This document shows, in pieces, positions 40,325 through 49,086 of a DNA stretch of 64,000 bases (position 1 is its first letter; every line of letters begins with the position of its first letter). The translations under genes were made by a program, and so were the position numbers. The stretch is taken from positions 434,001 to 498,000 of the forward strand of contig CAVQTE010000020.1 of NCBI GenBank assembly GCA_963716235.1, written 5' to 3'. Under the pieces are notes generated by a model. That model saw nothing but the letters and a program-made list of their open reading frames with translations. It made no database searches and was not told the origin of the DNA. The stretch comes from Sva-07 sp963716235 (lineage in GTDB: Bacteria > Actinomycetota > Acidimicrobiia > Acidimicrobiales > Ilumatobacteraceae).

Positions 40325-42439
40325 GTGCCAGACGGAACTGACCGATGGACCGACATGAGTTCCGCCGACTCGAATCGCGGTGACCTGCCTCATGTCGGCA
40401 CGTCCGCGCCCTCGGTCGACGGACTCGCAGACCCCGTGGTGGTCGTCGATGTCGACGGCGTGCTGCACTATGCCAACGACACGGCCGCCGAGGTGCTCGG
40501 ATGGGATGCGGTCGAACTGCTCGGCAGCTCGGTCTTGGAGTTGGTGCATCCCGACGACCTGAATCTGGCTGTTGCGGCATTGCACACGGTTGTCACCAAG
40601 TCCGTCGGTGACCTCATCGCCCTGCGTCTGCGCACCGGTCATGGAACGTGGCGCTACCTCGAGCTCCGCGGCACGTTTCGCGCCGACGACGCCGACGACC
40701 CGTACGCCGGGCTGATCGTCATCGTTGCCCGCGACATCACCGAGCGTCACCGTCTCGAGTTCGACCAGGGCGACACCGAAGTGCTTCGCGCGGTGATGGC
40801 CAACATGCACGGCATGGTCGTGCTGGTCGACTCGCTGGGTCTCGTGCGCACCGTCAATGGTGCCGTCACCAGAATCCTCGGTCACGATCCCGAGCTCGTG
40901 CGTGGCGGATCGATCCTCGACTTCCTCCATCCGGACGACCGCGACCAGGTGCTCGGTGCCGTGCAATCGCTCGGTCCCCAGGAATCGGTCACGCTCGATG
41001 CCCGAGTCCTCAAGGCCGACACCGAGTCGCTCGTGTGCGAGTTCACGGTCACCAACCTGCTCGACGATCCGGTCGTCAGCAGCTACGTGATCAGCGCGCA
41101 GATCGCGACTGCTCTCGCTGACGCACGCGAACACGCCGAGTTCCTCGCGCTGCACGACGGGCGCACCGGATTGCTCAATCGTGACGGCTTCATGCGGGCG
41201 GCAACGGCGATGATGAAGTCCGGTGGGGGTCTCGGCATCCTCATCGTCGACATCGTCCACTTCCGGTCCGTCAACGAACTCTATGGCGAGCCGGTCGGTG
41301 ACTCGGTCCTGTCGGCGGTCGCCGACCGGATCGACAAGATCCGGTGGCCGGATCTCATCACGGCCCGGTTCGGCGGTGACGAGTTCGTGCTCGCCGTACG
41401 AGGCCCGAGCGCCGCCACGGTCGAAATGCTCCGAGATCGGGTGCGACGCGACATGGCTCGTTCGGTCGTCATCGACGGCCAGGAGGTGAACTTCGAGATC
41501 CGCACGGCGATCGCCTACGAACCCAAGCCCCAGGTCCTCGATGCGTTGCTGGTCACCGCCAGCAACGACCTCATGTCGGCCAAGCGATTCGCCGACCCGG
41601 AGGCGGGTGGCATCTCGGTCGATGCGATCAACCAGCGTCGGCGCCAGGTCGATCACCTGCGCCACGCCCTGAACGCGGGCGAGATCCAACCGTTCTACCA
41701 ACCCATCTGTACGAGCGACGGCGAGATCACCGCCGTCGAGGCGCTCGTACGGTGGGTTCATCCGCTTCGCGGAGTCCTCGGCGCCGGCGAGATCCTGCCA
41801 CTCGCCCAGTTGGCGGGCCTCGCCGAAGCGGTCGACGACTGTGTCCTGGATCATGCCCTGGAGTTCGCCGTCACGCTGGCGGGTCTCGGCCGCAGCGACA
41901 TCGAGGTGCACGTCAACATCGACCCGAAGGTGATCGCCCGACCTGCCTTCGGCGCCTCGTTCCTCGACCGGTGCCATCGCCGCGGCGCCGCCGCGACGCA
42001 GCTGGTGATCGAGATCACCGAGACCGATCTGCTGTCGCCCGGCGCAGCATCGCTCGCCAACATGCAGAAGCTCCGTTTCGCCGGCATCCATGTGTCGATC
42101 GATGACTTCGGCACGGGCTACTCGAGCCTCGCCCACCTCCTCGAACTCCCGATCGACGGGGTGAAGATCGATCGTCGCTTCGTTGCAGGTATCGACGTCG
42201 ATCCCGCAGCGACCAACCTCACGACCGCCATCCTCGGCCTCAGCGACAGCCTCAAGCTGACCTGTGTCGCCGAGGGCGTCGAACAGCCGTATCAGCGCGA
42301 CCGGCTCGCCGAACTCGGCTGTCGGTCCTTCCAGGGCTGGTTGTTCTCCGCTGCTGTTTCAAGCACGGAGATCGTGACGATGATCGGGTCCGCGCCGTCC
42401 GAGCGAGCCGATCAGGAATCCCAGCGCTCGCCGCTGTAG
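40325..42439 (+). CDS. PAS-PAS-GGDEF-EAL cyclic-di-GMP signalling protein
   Basis: A 704-residue cytoplasmic-looking protein without membrane helices. Two PAS-like domains occupy about residues 30-145 and 150-265 (YANDTAAEVLGWD; VNGAVTRILGHD). The diguanylate cyclase domain has an intact RFGGDEFVLAV at about 348. The EAL phosphodiesterase domain from about 445 has EALVRW, VNIDPK, EITETD, DDFGTGYSSLAHL, KIDRRF and AEGVEQ, all catalytic or metal residues present. An RxxD lies six residues before GGDEF, not the five of a standard inhibitory site. GTG at 40325 has GAGGA 9 nt upstream. It could be bifunctional; the sensed signal is unknown. Confidence 0.93.
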   Translation: MPDGTDRWTDMSSADSNRGDLPHVGTSAPSVDGLADPVVVVDVDGVLHYANDTAAEVLGWDAVELLGSSVLELVHPDDLNLAVAALHTVVTKSVGDLIALRLRTGHGTWRYLELRGTFRADDADDPYAGLIVIVARDITERHRLEFDQGDTEVLRAVMANMHGMVVLVDSLGLVRTVNGAVTRILGHDPELVRGGSILDFLHPDDRDQVLGAVQSLGPQESVTLDARVLKADTESLVCEFTVTNLLDDPVVSSYVISAQIATALADAREHAEFLALHDGRTGLLNRDGFMRAATAMMKSGGGLGILIVDIVHFRSVNELYGEPVGDSVLSAVADRIDKIRWPDLITARFGGDEFVLAVRGPSAATVEMLRDRVRRDMARSVVIDGQEVNFEIRTAIAYEPKPQVLDALLVTASNDLMSAKRFADPEAGGISVDAINQRRRQVDHLRHALNAGEIQPFYQPICTSDGEITAVEALVRWVHPLRGVLGAGEILPLAQLAGLAEAVDDCVLDHALEFAVTLAGLGRSDIEVHVNIDPKVIARPAFGASFLDRCHRRGAAATQLVIEITETDLLSPGAASLANMQKLRFAGIHVSIDDFGTGYSSLAHLLELPIDGVKIDRRFVAGIDVDPAATNLTTAILGLSDSLKLTCVAEGVEQPYQRDRLAELGCRSFQGWLFSAAVSSTEIVTMIGSAPSERADQESQRSPL

Positions 42440-43209
42440 TCGACCGAGAACAACACGAGCCCGGTCGGGGGTGCAACGGGCCCGGCGGCATTGCGGTCGA
42501 GCGCCGCCAGCGTTGCCGGGATCGAGTCGACGGCACGCCGTCCACGACCGACGTCGACGAGCGTGCCGACGATGCTGCGCACCATCTGGTGGCAGAACGA
42601 CGTGGCGGTGATCTCGAACTGCAGAAGTCCGGGACCCCAGGTCGCCTCCTGCGCCCGATCCCATCTGGCAACCTGCAACCGGCGCACGAGCCTGGGTTCG
42701 GTCATGCCCTCGGCCGGCTTCGGTCGCCGACAGAACGATGAGAAGTCGTGCTCACCGAGGAGACCTCGAGCTGCGGTGTTCATGGCATCGAGGTCGAGTG
42801 GTTGCGGGATGTGCCACGACGAACGTGCGAGCAATGGATGTGGTGATGGGTCGTTCCAGACCGCATACCGATAGGTGCGCGCGGTCGCCGAGAATCGGGC
42901 GGAGAACTCCGGTTCGACCCACTCGGCGCCCCGGATCGACAGGGCGGGCGCGCACATCGCGTTGACACTGCGCGTCAGGCGACGCAGATCGGTGTCCACC
43001 GGGATCATCCCCGACACCACCTGCCCCCACGCGTGGACGCCGGCATCGGTTCGACCCGCGCCGACGAGGTCGACGGGCCCGCGCACGATGGTCTCGACCG
43101 CACGGCGGAGCTCGCCCAGCACCGTGGGTACGCCATCGCTCTCGGCGAAGCCGTGGAAGTCGGTGCCGTCGTACGCGAGGGTCAACCGGACGTTGCGCGT
43201 ATCGGCCAC
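42412..43209 (-). CDS. truA: tRNA pseudouridine(38-40) synthase TruA
   Basis: About 265 residues. LAYDGTDFHGFAE opens the protein, and VGAGRTDAGVHAWGQV contains the catalytic Asp. YRYAVWND, HDFSSFCRR and FCHQMVRSIVGTLVDVGRG complete the family. The GTG at 43207-43209 gives MADTRNVRLTLAYDG; longer readings enter rplQ. It overlaps the convergent GGDEF-EAL gene by 28 bp at the 3' ends and follows rplQ by 13 bp. Confidence 0.94.
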   Translation of the reverse strand: MADTRNVRLTLAYDGTDFHGFAESDGVPTVLGELRRAVETIVRGPVDLVGAGRTDAGVHAWGQVVSGMIPVDTDLRRLTRSVNAMCAPALSIRGAEWVEPEFSARFSATARTYRYAVWNDPSPHPLLARSSWHIPQPLDLDAMNTAARGLLGEHDFSSFCRRPKPAEGMTEPRLVRRLQVARWDRAQEATWGPGLLQFEITATSFCHQMVRSIVGTLVDVGRGRRAVDSIPATLAALDRNAAGPVAPPTGLVLFSVDYSGERWDS

Positions 43210-43222
43210 CCCGAGTGTTGGC

Positions 43223-43591
43223 TCAGACGAGTTCGATGCGCGCCATCTGGGCGTTGTCGCCGGCGCGGGGACCCATCTTGAGGATCCGGGTGTAGCCGCC
43301 ATTGCGCTCCGCGTAGCGGGGGGCGACGTCGTGGACCAGCTTGTAGGTCATTTCCTTGTCGCCGAGGAACGACTGGATCTGACGGATCCGGTGGACCTGC
43401 ATCGGGCCCTCTTCCTGAGCCTTCTTGGCCTTGGTGATGAGCTTCTCCGCGATGGGGCGCAGGTGCTTGGCCTTGGCTTCCGACGTGGTGATCGCCTCAG
43501 CAGCGAACAACGACGCGGCAAGGTTGGCCATCATGAGGCGCTGGTGGGAAGCAGAGCTTCCGAAGCGGCGTGAGCGGCGTGGCGTAGGCAT
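43223..43591 (-). CDS. rplQ: 50S ribosomal protein L17
   Basis: A 122-residue L17. It begins MPTPRRSRRFGSSASHQRLM, with LAASLFAAEAITTSEAKAK and a C-terminal YTRILKMGPRAGDNAQMARIEL (split YTRILKMGPR and GDNAQMARIEL). The usual rpoA-rplQ-truA order holds. Confidence 0.97.
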   Translation of the reverse strand: MPTPRRSRRFGSSASHQRLMMANLAASLFAAEAITTSEAKAKHLRPIAEKLITKAKKAQEEGPMQVHRIRQIQSFLGDKEMTYKLVHDVAPRYAERNGGYTRILKMGPRAGDNAQMARIELV

Positions 43592-43624
43592 TGGTCAGTC
43601 CGTCTTTCGTGTTCGTGCGTTCGA

Positions 43625-44557
43625 TCAGCCGCGCAGCGTCAAGCCGCGCTCGTCGAGCTTGGCCTTCACTTCGTCGAGGCTCTTCTGGCCGAAGTTGGTG
43701 ATGTTCAACAGGTCGTCTTCGGTCTTGGTCAGCAGCTCGCCAACCGTGTTGACCTGCGCCCGCTTGAGGCAGTTGTTGGGACGCTCCGACAGGTCGAGGT
43801 CTTCGATCGGGAGGTCGAGGTCGGGCGAGCTGACCGTGGCGTCGATGAGCTCACCGAGTTCGAGGCCGCGGGGCTCATCGGCCATCGTGGCAACGAGATC
43901 GACGAGCGAGCGCAGTGTGGCGCCAGCCGAAGCAAGCGCATCGGACGCGGTGATCGAACCGTCGGTCTCGATCTCGATCACGAGCCGGTCGTAGTTCGTG
44001 GACTGCTCGACACGGGTCGGCTCGACCTGGAACGACACTCGGCGGATCGGGCTGAAGATCGCATCGATCGGAATGACGCCGATGATCCGGTTGTCGTCCT
44101 CGCGGTTGCTCGACAGGTAGCCGCGTCCCTGCTCGACGGTGAGGTCGATGGCGAGACGGCCCTTCGAGTTGAGCGTGGCGATGTGCAGGTCCTTGTTGAG
44201 AACCTCCACGTCGGCCGGGCACTCGATGTCGCCCGCAGTCACTGCTCCGGCGCCACGAGCGTCGAGGCGCATCGTGACAGGCTCGTCGGAGACCGATGTG
44301 ACGACGATGTCCTTGAGGTTCAAGATGATGTCGGTGAGATCCTCGGCGACACCCACGATGGTGTCGAACTCATGGAGCGAGTCGTCGAACCGCGCCGTGG
44401 TGATCGCTGCACCGGGAATCGACGAGAGCAGGGTGCGACGCAGGGAGTTGCCGAGCGTGTGACCGAAACCGGGTTCGAGCGGACCGACGGCGAAACGCTG
44501 GCGATTGTCGGACTCCTCACCGAGAGCTTCGATGGTGGGGCGCTGCATGACGAGCAT
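43625..44557 (-). CDS. rpoA: DNA-directed RNA polymerase alpha subunit
   Basis: A 310-residue subunit that nucleates RNA polymerase. The N-terminal domain has FAVGPLEPGFGHTLGNSLRR, with the dimer and beta-contact residues. The C-terminal domain from about residue 245 (LDLSERPNNCLKRAQVNTVG; LLNITNFGQKSLDEVK) binds UP elements and activators. The two domains are joined by an acidic linker. It follows rpsD by 63 bp in the alpha operon. Confidence 0.97.
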   Translation of the reverse strand: MLVMQRPTIEALGEESDNRQRFAVGPLEPGFGHTLGNSLRRTLLSSIPGAAITTARFDDSLHEFDTIVGVAEDLTDIILNLKDIVVTSVSDEPVTMRLDARGAGAVTAGDIECPADVEVLNKDLHIATLNSKGRLAIDLTVEQGRGYLSSNREDDNRIIGVIPIDAIFSPIRRVSFQVEPTRVEQSTNYDRLVIEIETDGSITASDALASAGATLRSLVDLVATMADEPRGLELGELIDATVSSPDLDLPIEDLDLSERPNNCLKRAQVNTVGELLTKTEDDLLNITNFGQKSLDEVKAKLDERGLTLRG

Positions 44558-44620
44558 TGGTGCCAGGACCTTTCAACGACAGGGATTCGTAACGAGAATG
44601 CGAAGGAAACGAGTAACGGA

Positions 44621-45238
44621 TTACTTGGAGTAGAGCTCGACGATGAGCGACTCACGAACGGGCACGTCGATGTGCTCACGCTCGGGCAGGCTGCGAACCG
44701 TGACGGCCTTGCCGCCGTCGCTCGCCTCGAGCCACCCGACGAGCGAGCGGTCGAGCGTGTCGATGTTGTGCTGGATCACGATCATCTTCTGTGCCTTCGG
44801 CGACAGCGAGATGACCTGGCCCTTCTTGCAGCGGAAGCTGGCGATGTCGACGCGCTTGCCGTCGACCTGGATCAGGCCGTGGTTCACGAACTGACGGGCC
44901 TGCGGACGGCTGGAGGCCCAACCGGCACGATAGACGACGTTGTCGAGGCGCTGTTCGAGCAGACGCAGCAGGATCTCACCGGTCGGACCTTGCAGACGGA
45001 TGGCCTCGACGTAGGTCTTGTGGAACTGCTTTTCGAGCACACCGTAGATGTACTTCGCCTTCTGCTTCTCCTGCATCTGGGCGAGGTACTCGCTGCCGGC
45101 GTTGCGGCGACGGGTGCGGCCGTGCTGGCCGGGCGGGAAGGGGCGACGCTCGAGCGCCTGGCGACCCTTTTCGTTTTCGAAGATGTTGACCGACAGGCGG
45201 CGCGAGATGCGCACCTTGGGTCCGGTGTAACGAGCCAT
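44621..45238 (-). CDS. rpsD: 30S ribosomal protein S4
   Basis: A 205-residue S4, an assembly initiator of the small subunit. It begins MARYTGPKVRISRRL and has LLRLLEQRLDNVVYRAGWA and RQFVNHGLIQVDGKRVDIAS, the S4 RNA-binding fold. No N-terminal zinc Cys cluster is present, so it is the zinc-free form. ATG at 45236-45238 is the family-standard start. Confidence 0.97.
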   Translation of the reverse strand: MARYTGPKVRISRRLSVNIFENEKGRQALERRPFPPGQHGRTRRRNAGSEYLAQMQEKQKAKYIYGVLEKQFHKTYVEAIRLQGPTGEILLRLLEQRLDNVVYRAGWASSRPQARQFVNHGLIQVDGKRVDIASFRCKKGQVISLSPKAQKMIVIQHNIDTLDRSLVGWLEASDGGKAVTVRSLPEREHIDVPVRESLIVELYSK

Positions 45239-45252
45239 GGTCAGTCTTCTCC

Positions 45253-45648
45253 TTAACCGCGCCGACGCTTCGGCTGGCGGCACCCGTTGTGGGGAACCGG
45301 TGTGACGTCTTTGATCGAGGTGACCTCGATGCCCGTCTGCTGGATCGAGCGGACGGCGGTGTCGCGGCCCGAGCCCGGGCCCTTGACCTGAACTTCGGCG
45401 CGGCGCATGCCGTGCTCGATGGCAGCCTTGCCGGCTTTCTCGGCGGCCTGCTGAGCGGCATACGGCGTGCTCTTGCGGCTGCCCTTGAAGCCGACGGCTC
45501 CGGACGAGGCCCACGAGATGACGTTGCCCTCGGTGTCGGTGATCGAGACGATCGTGTTGTTGAACGAGCTCTTGATGTGCACGATGCCCGTGCTCACGTT
45601 CTTGCGGTCGCGCTTGCGCGGACGACGGCTCGCAGTTGGCTTGGCCAT
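45253..45648 (-). CDS. rpsK: 30S ribosomal protein S11
   Basis: A 131-residue S11. IVHIKSSFNNTIVSITDTEG, SSGAVGFKGSRKSTPYAAQQ and the C-terminal ITSIKDVTPVPHNGCR-like text (VTSIKDVTPVPHNGCRQPKR) are diagnostic; the protein ends in a basic KRRRG. Its first base overlaps the rpsM stop. Confidence 0.97.
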   Translation of the reverse strand: MAKPTASRRPRKRDRKNVSTGIVHIKSSFNNTIVSITDTEGNVISWASSGAVGFKGSRKSTPYAAQQAAEKAGKAAIEHGMRRAEVQVKGPGSGRDTAVRSIQQTGIEVTSIKDVTPVPHNGCRQPKRRRG

Positions 45649-46028
45649 TACTTCCTCACTGCCTTCTTCTTGTTGGCCACCGTGCGCTTCGGACCCTTGC
45701 GGGTGCGAGCGTTGGTGTGGGTGCGCTGGCCGCGAACTGGCAGGCCCTTGCGGTGACGGACGCCCTGGAGGCAGCCGATCTCGATCTTGCGCTTGATGTC
45801 GCCCTGCACGTCACGGCGCAGGTCGCCTTCGATCTTGAGGTTCTGATCGATGTAGGAACGGATCCGGTTGACCTCGTCCTCGGTCAGATTGGAAACCTTG
45901 GTGTCGGGGTCGAGCTCCAGTTCGGCGCAGATCTTCTGCGACGTGGGAAGACCGATTCCGAAGATGTAGGTGAGCGAGATCTCCAACCGCTTTTCGCGGG
46001 GAATGTCGACGCCGGCGATACGTGCCAT
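45648..46028 (-). CDS. rpsM: 30S ribosomal protein S13
   Basis: A 126-residue S13. It begins MARIAGVDIPREKRLEISLT, contains YIFGIGLPTSQKI (helix-hairpin) and GLPVRGQRTHTNARTRKGP, and ends in a lysine-rich tail that contacts tRNA. It lies 13 bp after rpmJ. Confidence 0.97.
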   Translation of the reverse strand: MARIAGVDIPREKRLEISLTYIFGIGLPTSQKICAELELDPDTKVSNLTEDEVNRIRSYIDQNLKIEGDLRRDVQGDIKRKIEIGCLQGVRHRKGLPVRGQRTHTNARTRKGPKRTVANKKKAVRK

Positions 46029-46041
46029 GTTGATGCTCCTG

Positions 46042-46155
46042 TCAGCCCTGACGCTGCTTGTGGCGAGGGTTGGTGCAGATGACCATGATGCGGCGATGGC
46101 GACGAATCACCTTGCAGTTGTCGCACATCGGCTTGACGCTGGGTCGTACTTTCAT
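46042..46155 (-). CDS. rpmJ: 50S ribosomal protein L36
   Basis: A 37-codon gene that is easily missed. The product reads MKVRPSVKPMCDNCKVIRRH and then continues through VICTNPRHKQRQG. Three Cys and one His form the zinc ribbon of the C-plus type of L36. The position between infA and rpsM is standard. Confidence 0.96.
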   Translation of the reverse strand: MKVRPSVKPMCDNCKVIRRHRRIMVICTNPRHKQRQG

Positions 46156-46175
46156 GGTTGCTCTCTACTCGTGCC

Positions 46176-46400
46176 TTATTTGTACCTGTACGTGATGCGA
46201 CCTCGGGTGAGGTCGTAGGGGGTGAGTTCCACCTGCACCTTGTCGCCGGGAAGGATGCGGATGTAGTGCATCCGCATCTTGCCGGAGATGTGCGCCAAGA
46301 CTTCATGGCCGTTGTCGAGCGCGACCTTGAACATGGCATTCGGAAGAGATTCGAGGATCTTGCCTTCCAGCACGATCGCGTCTTCCTTTGGCTTTGGCAG
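46176..46400 (-). CDS. infA: Translation initiation factor IF-1, apparent CTG start
   Basis: A 74-residue IF-1 by the chosen start. PKPKEDAIVLEGKILESLPN, VLAHISGKMRMHYIRILPGD and SPYDLTRGRITYRYK-like text (TPYDLTRGRITYRYK) identify it. No ATG, GTG or TTG stands at the right place. A perfect AAGGAG (46407-46412) lies 6 nt before CTG at 46398-46400, and starting there gives the normal family length. The only standard alternative is a GTG at 46460, which would add 20 unrelated residues in front of the Shine-Dalgarno. The alpha-operon genes rpmJ, rpsM and rpsK follow. Confidence 0.9.
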   Translation of the reverse strand: MPKPKEDAIVLEGKILESLPNAMFKVALDNGHEVLAHISGKMRMHYIRILPGDKVQVELTPYDLTRGRITYRYK

Positions 46401-46406
46401 GGGCTT

Positions 46407-46412
46407 CTCCTT
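46407..46412 (-). promoter_or_regulatory. Shine-Dalgarno of infA
   Basis: AAGGAG on the minus strand with 6 nt to the CTG. It decides the unusual start of infA, because the next usable standard start lies upstream of this site. Confidence 0.75.
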
Positions 46413-46745
46413 ACTCGTTCTCGGGACTCGTTCTGGAACCGGACTCGGGCACGACAGCACACAGCTGACGGCACCGAGATGACAACAATGCTCTCCGACG
46501 TCCGTTCCGGCGCAGGCGCCGATACGGACATCGCAGTCTGCGAACAGACCGGCGTGTCATGCTAGCGGCGCCTTTTCGGAGAACCAATGGGTGGTCCGCC
46601 TGATTTCTGCAACCGTGTGCTATGTCGCCCGCGTTGCCCACCGCTCACGCCCCTTCCACCCGATTCTCTGCGGAACAGGTCTCAGATGCTGCGACACATT
46701 CCGCACAGAACAGGACGCTGGTCGAGCACTTGGTACGGTTCGACG
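46413..46745. other. Intergenic region between infA and the divergent amidohydrolase
   Basis: No convincing gene is seen on either strand in this stretch of about 330 bp. It must hold the promoters of infA and the alpha operon (leftward) and of the amidohydrolase (rightward). GGTACGGT lies 7-14 nt before the ATG at 46746 and may hold a leaderless-type -10. A short inverted GGCGC pair lies near 46504-46520. No tRNA-like fold was noticed. Confidence 0.4.
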
Positions 46746-48485
46746 ATGCACGATCTGGTGATTCGAGGTGGCGTGGTGGTCGACGGAACCGGTGCCGACC
46801 GATTCCGCGCCGATGTGGCGATCGACGGTGAACACATCGTCGCGGTGTCCGGCCCCGACGGCGACCCGATCGGGCCGGGCCGTCGAGAGATCGACGCCAC
46901 CGGGCTGATCGTGACCCCGGGGTGGGTCGACATCCACACCCACTACGACGGCCAGATCACGTGGGACCCCGAGCTCGCACCCTCCTCGGTCAACGGAGTC
47001 ACGTCGATCCTCGTCGGCAACTGCGGTGTCGGATTCGCTCCCGTCGCCCCTGATCGTCACCAGTTCCTGATCGAACTCCTCGAGGGGGTCGAGGACATTC
47101 CCGGTACCGCCCTGACCGAAGGGATGACGTGGGGCTGGGAGACGTTCCCCGAGTACCTCGACCTGCTCGATACGTTGAGTTGGAGCATCGATGTGGGAAC
47201 CCAGATCCCCCACGCTGCGCTGCGGACCTACGTGATGGGCGATCGCGGCGCCGACGTCGAGGCGGTGGCGTCGCCCGATGAGATCGCCGCGATGTCGAAG
47301 CTGTGCGAGGAGGCGATCCGCGCCGGTGCGCTCGGGTTCACCACGTCGCGCACCTACGTGCACCGGACCTCGCGCGGCCAGCAGATCGGCACGCTGCGCG
47401 CCGGGACCGACGAGGTGCTCGGGATTGCAGCTGCACTCCGCCGCGCCGACGCCGGGGTCATCCAGTTGATCTCCGACGCGTATCAGTCGACCGACGACGA
47501 ACTCGTCGCCAACGAGATCGAGCTCCTCGGGCGCATCGCCGCCGAGGTCGGCCGTCCGCTGAGCTTCACCGTGCAACAGAACGACGATGCGCCCGACCGG
47601 TTCCGTGAGTTGCTGGCGGCGATCGATCGCTGGAACGCGGCTGGTGCCGACGTCAAGGCCCAGGTGGCGGTTCGGCCGATCGGTGTGCTCATCGGGTTGC
47701 AGGCAACAGCCAACCCGTTCATGTTCTGCCCGTCGTACCGGCAACTCCACACACTCACCCCCGACGAGCGGCTCGCCCGCCTTCGTGACCCGGAGATGCG
47801 TCGCGTCCTCCTCGATGAGCACGCCGCCTCGACTCCTACCGGTTTCGTCGGGATCCTGCATTCGGGTTACGACCGCATGTACCCGCTCGCCGACCCACCC
47901 GACTACGAACCGACACCCGCCGACAGCATCGCCGGCCGCGCCGCGGCAGCAGGTGTCCGGCCCGACGAGCTGCTCTACGACCTCCTGCTCGACGACGACG
48001 GCAGCCGCCTGCTCTACATCCCGCTGATGAACTACGCCCACGGGAGCCTCGACGACGTACGCGAGATGCTCACGTCACCGAACGCGATGTTCGGGTTGTC
48101 CGACGCCGGAGCGCACTGCAACTCGATCTGCGACGGCACGTTCCCGACCACGGCGATCACCCACTGGACGCGTGACCGCAGTCGTGGCGACCTGCTGGCG
48201 CTCGAACAGGTCGTGCACCAGCAGACGCAGCGCACGGCCCGCCATGTCGGCTGGACCGATCGAGGAGTCATCGCTCCCGGCCACCTCGCCGACCTGAACG
48301 TGATCGACCTCGAGCGCCTCACCCTGCACCCGCCGCATCTCGTTGCCGACCTCCCTGCCGGTGGTACCCGCCTGATGCAGATCGCCGATGGCTACGTCGC
48401 CACCGTGAAGCGCGGACAGGTCATCGCGGAGGAAGGCGAACTGACGGGGGCCCGCCCCGGGCGTCTCCAACGCGGCCGTAGCTGA
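46746..48485 (+). CDS. Amidohydrolase of the N-acyl-D-amino-acid deacylase (D-aminoacylase) family
   Basis: A 579-residue metal-dependent hydrolase. HDLVIRGGVVVDGTG is the N-terminal beta-sandwich start, and GWVDIHTHYDGQITWDP holds the two metal His. VGNCGVGFAP carries the Cys typical of D-aminoacylases, and GLSDAGAHCNSICDGTFPTT the catalytic Asp region. The end returns to the beta-sandwich (GVIAPGHLADLNVIDLERL). Substrate is uncertain: N-acyl-D-amino acids, dihydropyrimidines or other cyclic amides are possible. The ATG at 46746 gives the standard start. It reads toward the GDT1-like gene, 10 bp away, so they may share a transcript. Confidence 0.85.
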   Translation: MHDLVIRGGVVVDGTGADRFRADVAIDGEHIVAVSGPDGDPIGPGRREIDATGLIVTPGWVDIHTHYDGQITWDPELAPSSVNGVTSILVGNCGVGFAPVAPDRHQFLIELLEGVEDIPGTALTEGMTWGWETFPEYLDLLDTLSWSIDVGTQIPHAALRTYVMGDRGADVEAVASPDEIAAMSKLCEEAIRAGALGFTTSRTYVHRTSRGQQIGTLRAGTDEVLGIAAALRRADAGVIQLISDAYQSTDDELVANEIELLGRIAAEVGRPLSFTVQQNDDAPDRFRELLAAIDRWNAAGADVKAQVAVRPIGVLIGLQATANPFMFCPSYRQLHTLTPDERLARLRDPEMRRVLLDEHAASTPTGFVGILHSGYDRMYPLADPPDYEPTPADSIAGRAAAAGVRPDELLYDLLLDDDGSRLLYIPLMNYAHGSLDDVREMLTSPNAMFGLSDAGAHCNSICDGTFPTTAITHWTRDRSRGDLLALEQVVHQQTQRTARHVGWTDRGVIAPGHLADLNVIDLERLTLHPPHLVADLPAGGTRLMQIADGYVATVKRGQVIAEEGELTGARPGRLQRGRS

Positions 48486-48495
48486 TCCGCGTTCC

Positions 48496-49086
48496 GTGGT
48501 CGACATCATCGCGGCGATCATCACGTCGTTCGGAGTCGTCTTCGTCGCCGAACTCGGTGACAAGACACAACTGTTGGCGCTCGGCTTCGGGGCCCAACAT
48601 TCACTTCGGCTCGTCGCAGTCGGCCTCACACTCGGCTACGCAATCGCCAATCTTCTGGCGGTGATCGTCGGCGGCCTCCTCGGCGCGGCCCTCCCGGAAC
48701 GTCCGATTCAGATCGTCAGCGGACTCGTGTTCATCGGCTTCGCGATCCTCGCGCTCCGGCGCGACGACGACACCGACGATGCTGACGTCACCGCTGTCGA
48801 CGCGCTCGGCGGAGCGACGGGGCCGAAGGTCGTGGGGGCGATCGCACTGGCGATCGCCATCGCCGAGATGGGCGACAAGACCCAGATCACCACGGCCACC
48901 CTCGCCTCACAGGCGGCGCCCGTCGGCGTCTGGATAGGGGCGACACTCGGCGCCGCGTCGAGCGGCATGGTGGGCGCCGTCGCGGGTCGTTCGATCGGTC
49001 ACCGGATCTCGCCGCGCGCCGTCGACGTGGCGTCAGCCGTGCTCTTCGCCGGGTTCGGCATCGCGATGCTCGCGGGCTGGTTCTGA
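48496..49086 (+). CDS. TMEM165/GDT1-family (UPF0016) cation transporter
   Basis: A 196-residue membrane protein with six likely helices in two homologous halves. Each half has the family motif E-x-G-D-K-T: VFVAELGDKTQLLALGFG at about residue 19 and IAIAEMGDKTQITTATL at about 123. The acidic residues carry Mn2+ or Ca2+ in known members such as MntX-like and Gdt1 proteins. The loop between halves is acidic (DDDTDDAD). The start is GTG, 10 bp after the amidohydrolase stop. Its 3' end overlaps the convergent TetR gene by 54 bp. Confidence 0.87.
   Translation: MVDIIAAIITSFGVVFVAELGDKTQLLALGFGAQHSLRLVAVGLTLGYAIANLLAVIVGGLLGAALPERPIQIVSGLVFIGFAILALRRDDDTDDADVTAVDALGGATGPKVVGAIALAIAIAEMGDKTQITTATLASQAAPVGVWIGATLGAASSGMVGAVAGRSIGHRISPRAVDVASAVLFAGFGIAMLAGWF

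Noticed and set aside
40124..42136. Long antisense reading of 670 codons over the GGDEF-EAL gene
   Set aside because: It opposes a gene with full PAS, GGDEF and EAL motifs, lacks any recognisable domain and reflects third-position GC bias.
46413..46745. A tRNA or small RNA gene upstream of infA
   Set aside because: No cloverleaf with T-loop GGTTCRANNCC or clear terminator could be found.
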